Assembly: GCF_000368625.1 (NCBI RefSeq)
Contig: NZ_KB849576.1
Coordinates: 248,001 to 312,000 of the forward strand
Origin: Acinetobacter schindleri CIP 107287
GTDB lineage: Bacteria > Pseudomonadota > Gammaproteobacteria > Pseudomonadales > Moraxellaceae
Length of the DNA: 64,000 nucleotides
Direction of reading: 5' to 3'
Made by a program: the position numbers and the translations under genes. Below the pieces are notes generated by a model. The model saw only the letters and a list, made by a program, of their open reading frames with translations, had not been told where the DNA came from and did not search any database. Numbering within the stretch: position 1 is the first letter of the stretch; every line of letters starts with the position of its first letter. Shown in pieces: positions 63,128 to 64,000 of this stretch.

Positions 63128-64000
63128 ATGTATAAACCAACCGCATTCATGTGGCAGCCATCGTTACCTTCATTTTTAAAAGTCTCAGTTCTCGGCACTG
63201 CGCTTGCATCCTTAGGTTTAACGGGTTGTTCGACGACACAAAGCGCGGCAGGGTCCAAGCATAAACAAACAAGTTCGAATTATTTAGGCGCCGACAGTCT
63301 GGATAGTCTGGAAGATCTTTTATCCGCGACTGATATGCGTGCGGTAGAAGGCGACCGACTGTTGGTACTGAAACACGGTGATGTGTGGAAGCGCATGACT
63401 GTCGGTTTCAAGATGAATCTGGATGTCTGGAATCCGCGTATTGATGCCCAGCGTGGCTGGTTCGCATCACGTCAGCCATATTTAGAGCGTTTAAGTGCGC
63501 GTGCTTCACGTTATTTATATTACACAGTAAAAGAAGCTGAACGCCGTGGTATGCCGACTGAGCTGGCATTGCTTCCAGTGATTGAAAGTTCATACGACCC
63601 GGCAGCAACCAGTAGTGCGGCTGCAGCGGGTCTGTGGCAGTTTATTCCAAGTACCGGCCGTATTTATGGTTTAAAACAGACCTCGATGTATGACGGCCGC
63701 CGTGATGTGGTGGAGTCAACTCGCGCTGCCTATGAGTTTTTGGGTGCATTATATAATCAGTTCGGTTCATGGGAACTGGCTTTAGCATCCTATAATGCCG
63801 GTCCAGGCCGTATTCAGCAGGCGATTAACCGTAATAAGGCTGCTGGTTTGCCAACTGATTACTGGTCGCTAAAGTTGCCGCAGGAAACCATGAACTATGT
63901 GCCGCGTTTCATGGCAGTGGCACAGATTGTAAAAAGTCCAGCCAAATATGGCGTGAGCCTGCCACCTATTGCCAACCGTCCGCACTTTCGTGAAGTCAGT
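63128..64000 (+). CDS. mltD: Membrane-bound lytic murein transglycosylase D (C-terminus outside window)
   Basis: MltD cleaves the glycan strand of peptidoglycan. The visible 291 residues start MYKPTAFMWQPSLPSFLK, with a lipobox LTGC (Cys about 36). The SLT domain has the catalytic Glu in LLPVIESSYDPAATSSAAAA, followed by GLWQFIPSTGRIYGL and ALASYNAGPGRIQQAI. The LysM repeats of MltD would lie beyond the window. It is divergent from the rnhA-dnaQ fusion, and in Pseudomonas mltD lies in the same neighbourhood. Confidence 0.92.
   Translation, partial: MYKPTAFMWQPSLPSFLKVSVLGTALASLGLTGCSTTQSAAGSKHKQTSSNYLGADSLDSLEDLLSATDMRAVEGDRLLVLKHGDVWKRMTVGFKMNLDVWNPRIDAQRGWFASRQPYLERLSARASRYLYYTVKEAERRGMPTELALLPVIESSYDPAATSSAAAAGLWQFIPSTGRIYGLKQTSMYDGRRDVVESTRAAYEFLGALYNQFGSWELALASYNAGPGRIQQAINRNKAAGLPTDYWSLKLPQETMNYVPRFMAVAQIVKSPAKYGVSLPPIANRPHFREVS

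Overview
The window looks like an ordinary chromosomal stretch of an Acinetobacter-like gammaproteobacterium (Moraxellaceae). Evidence: about 40% GC genes in AT-rich spacers, an rnhA-dnaQ gene fusion beside fimL, nudC and mltD, an Rnf/RsxB protein encoded next to nth, a GTP-type PEP carboxykinase, TTG/GTG starts on some core genes, many stand-alone lipoproteins, and an IS5/IS903-group (IS17-like) insertion sequence. I could not search databases, so the genus call is inference from protein and synteny patterns. LAYOUT. 1-7.2 kb: flotillin/YqiJ membrane pair (-), sulfate activation cysDN (+), a small secreted Cys protein, and a PadR-type regulator with a DUF2798 membrane protein. 7.2-13.6 kb: GDPD lipoprotein, quinone oxidoreductase, tRNA-Leu(UAA) and tRNA-Cys(GCA), folD, a methyltransferase. 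13.6-24.3 kb: lipoproteins, a wrecked MHS transporter gene, pckG, groESL behind a sigma-32-type promoter, a LuxR-type regulator. 24.4-39.2 kb: SDR, frameshifted TauE, rsmD-mrdA, DUF445, adk, nth-rsxB, gdhA, META/HslJ lipoprotein, DOPA-type dioxygenase, rlmH, M28-like protein. 39.2-47.8 kb: lon, ygfA, a beta-propeller protein plus a membrane-anchored protein, then 6S RNA, zapA, a ZapB-like coiled coil, ygfB and pepP. 47.8-52.0 kb: an accessory patch (diguanylate cyclase, DUF378, IS, decayed genes) between pepP and the ubiH/ubiI pair. 52.0-64 kb: ubiH-ubiI, a SutA-like acidic protein, rsmI | lpoA-yraN-dolP-esterase, nudC-fimL, the rnhA-dnaQ fusion, and the start of mltD. HOW THE GENES WORK TOGETHER. 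Sulfate activation (cysDN), folate one-carbon chemistry (folD, ygfA), ubiquinone hydroxylation (ubiH/I), protein quality control (groESL, lon), peptidoglycan synthesis and remodelling (mrdA, lpoA, mltD), FtsZ-ring factors (zapA, ZapB-like) and ribosome/tRNA modification (rsmD, rlmH, rsmI) are all housekeeping. The E. coli blocks pepP-ygfB-zapA-ssrS-ygfA and rsmI-lpoA-yraN-dolP, and the Pseudomonas block mltD-rnhA-dnaQ-fimL-nudC, are recognisable here and support many assignments. I found no CRISPR array, prophage, integron or clear multi-gene defence system. The most interesting items are a 6S RNA inside a conserved but interrupted neighbourhood, twin palindromic operators in front of the PadR gene, several decayed genes missed by ORF calling, an M28 peptidase lacking a metal-bridging aspartate, and several structured intergenic elements.
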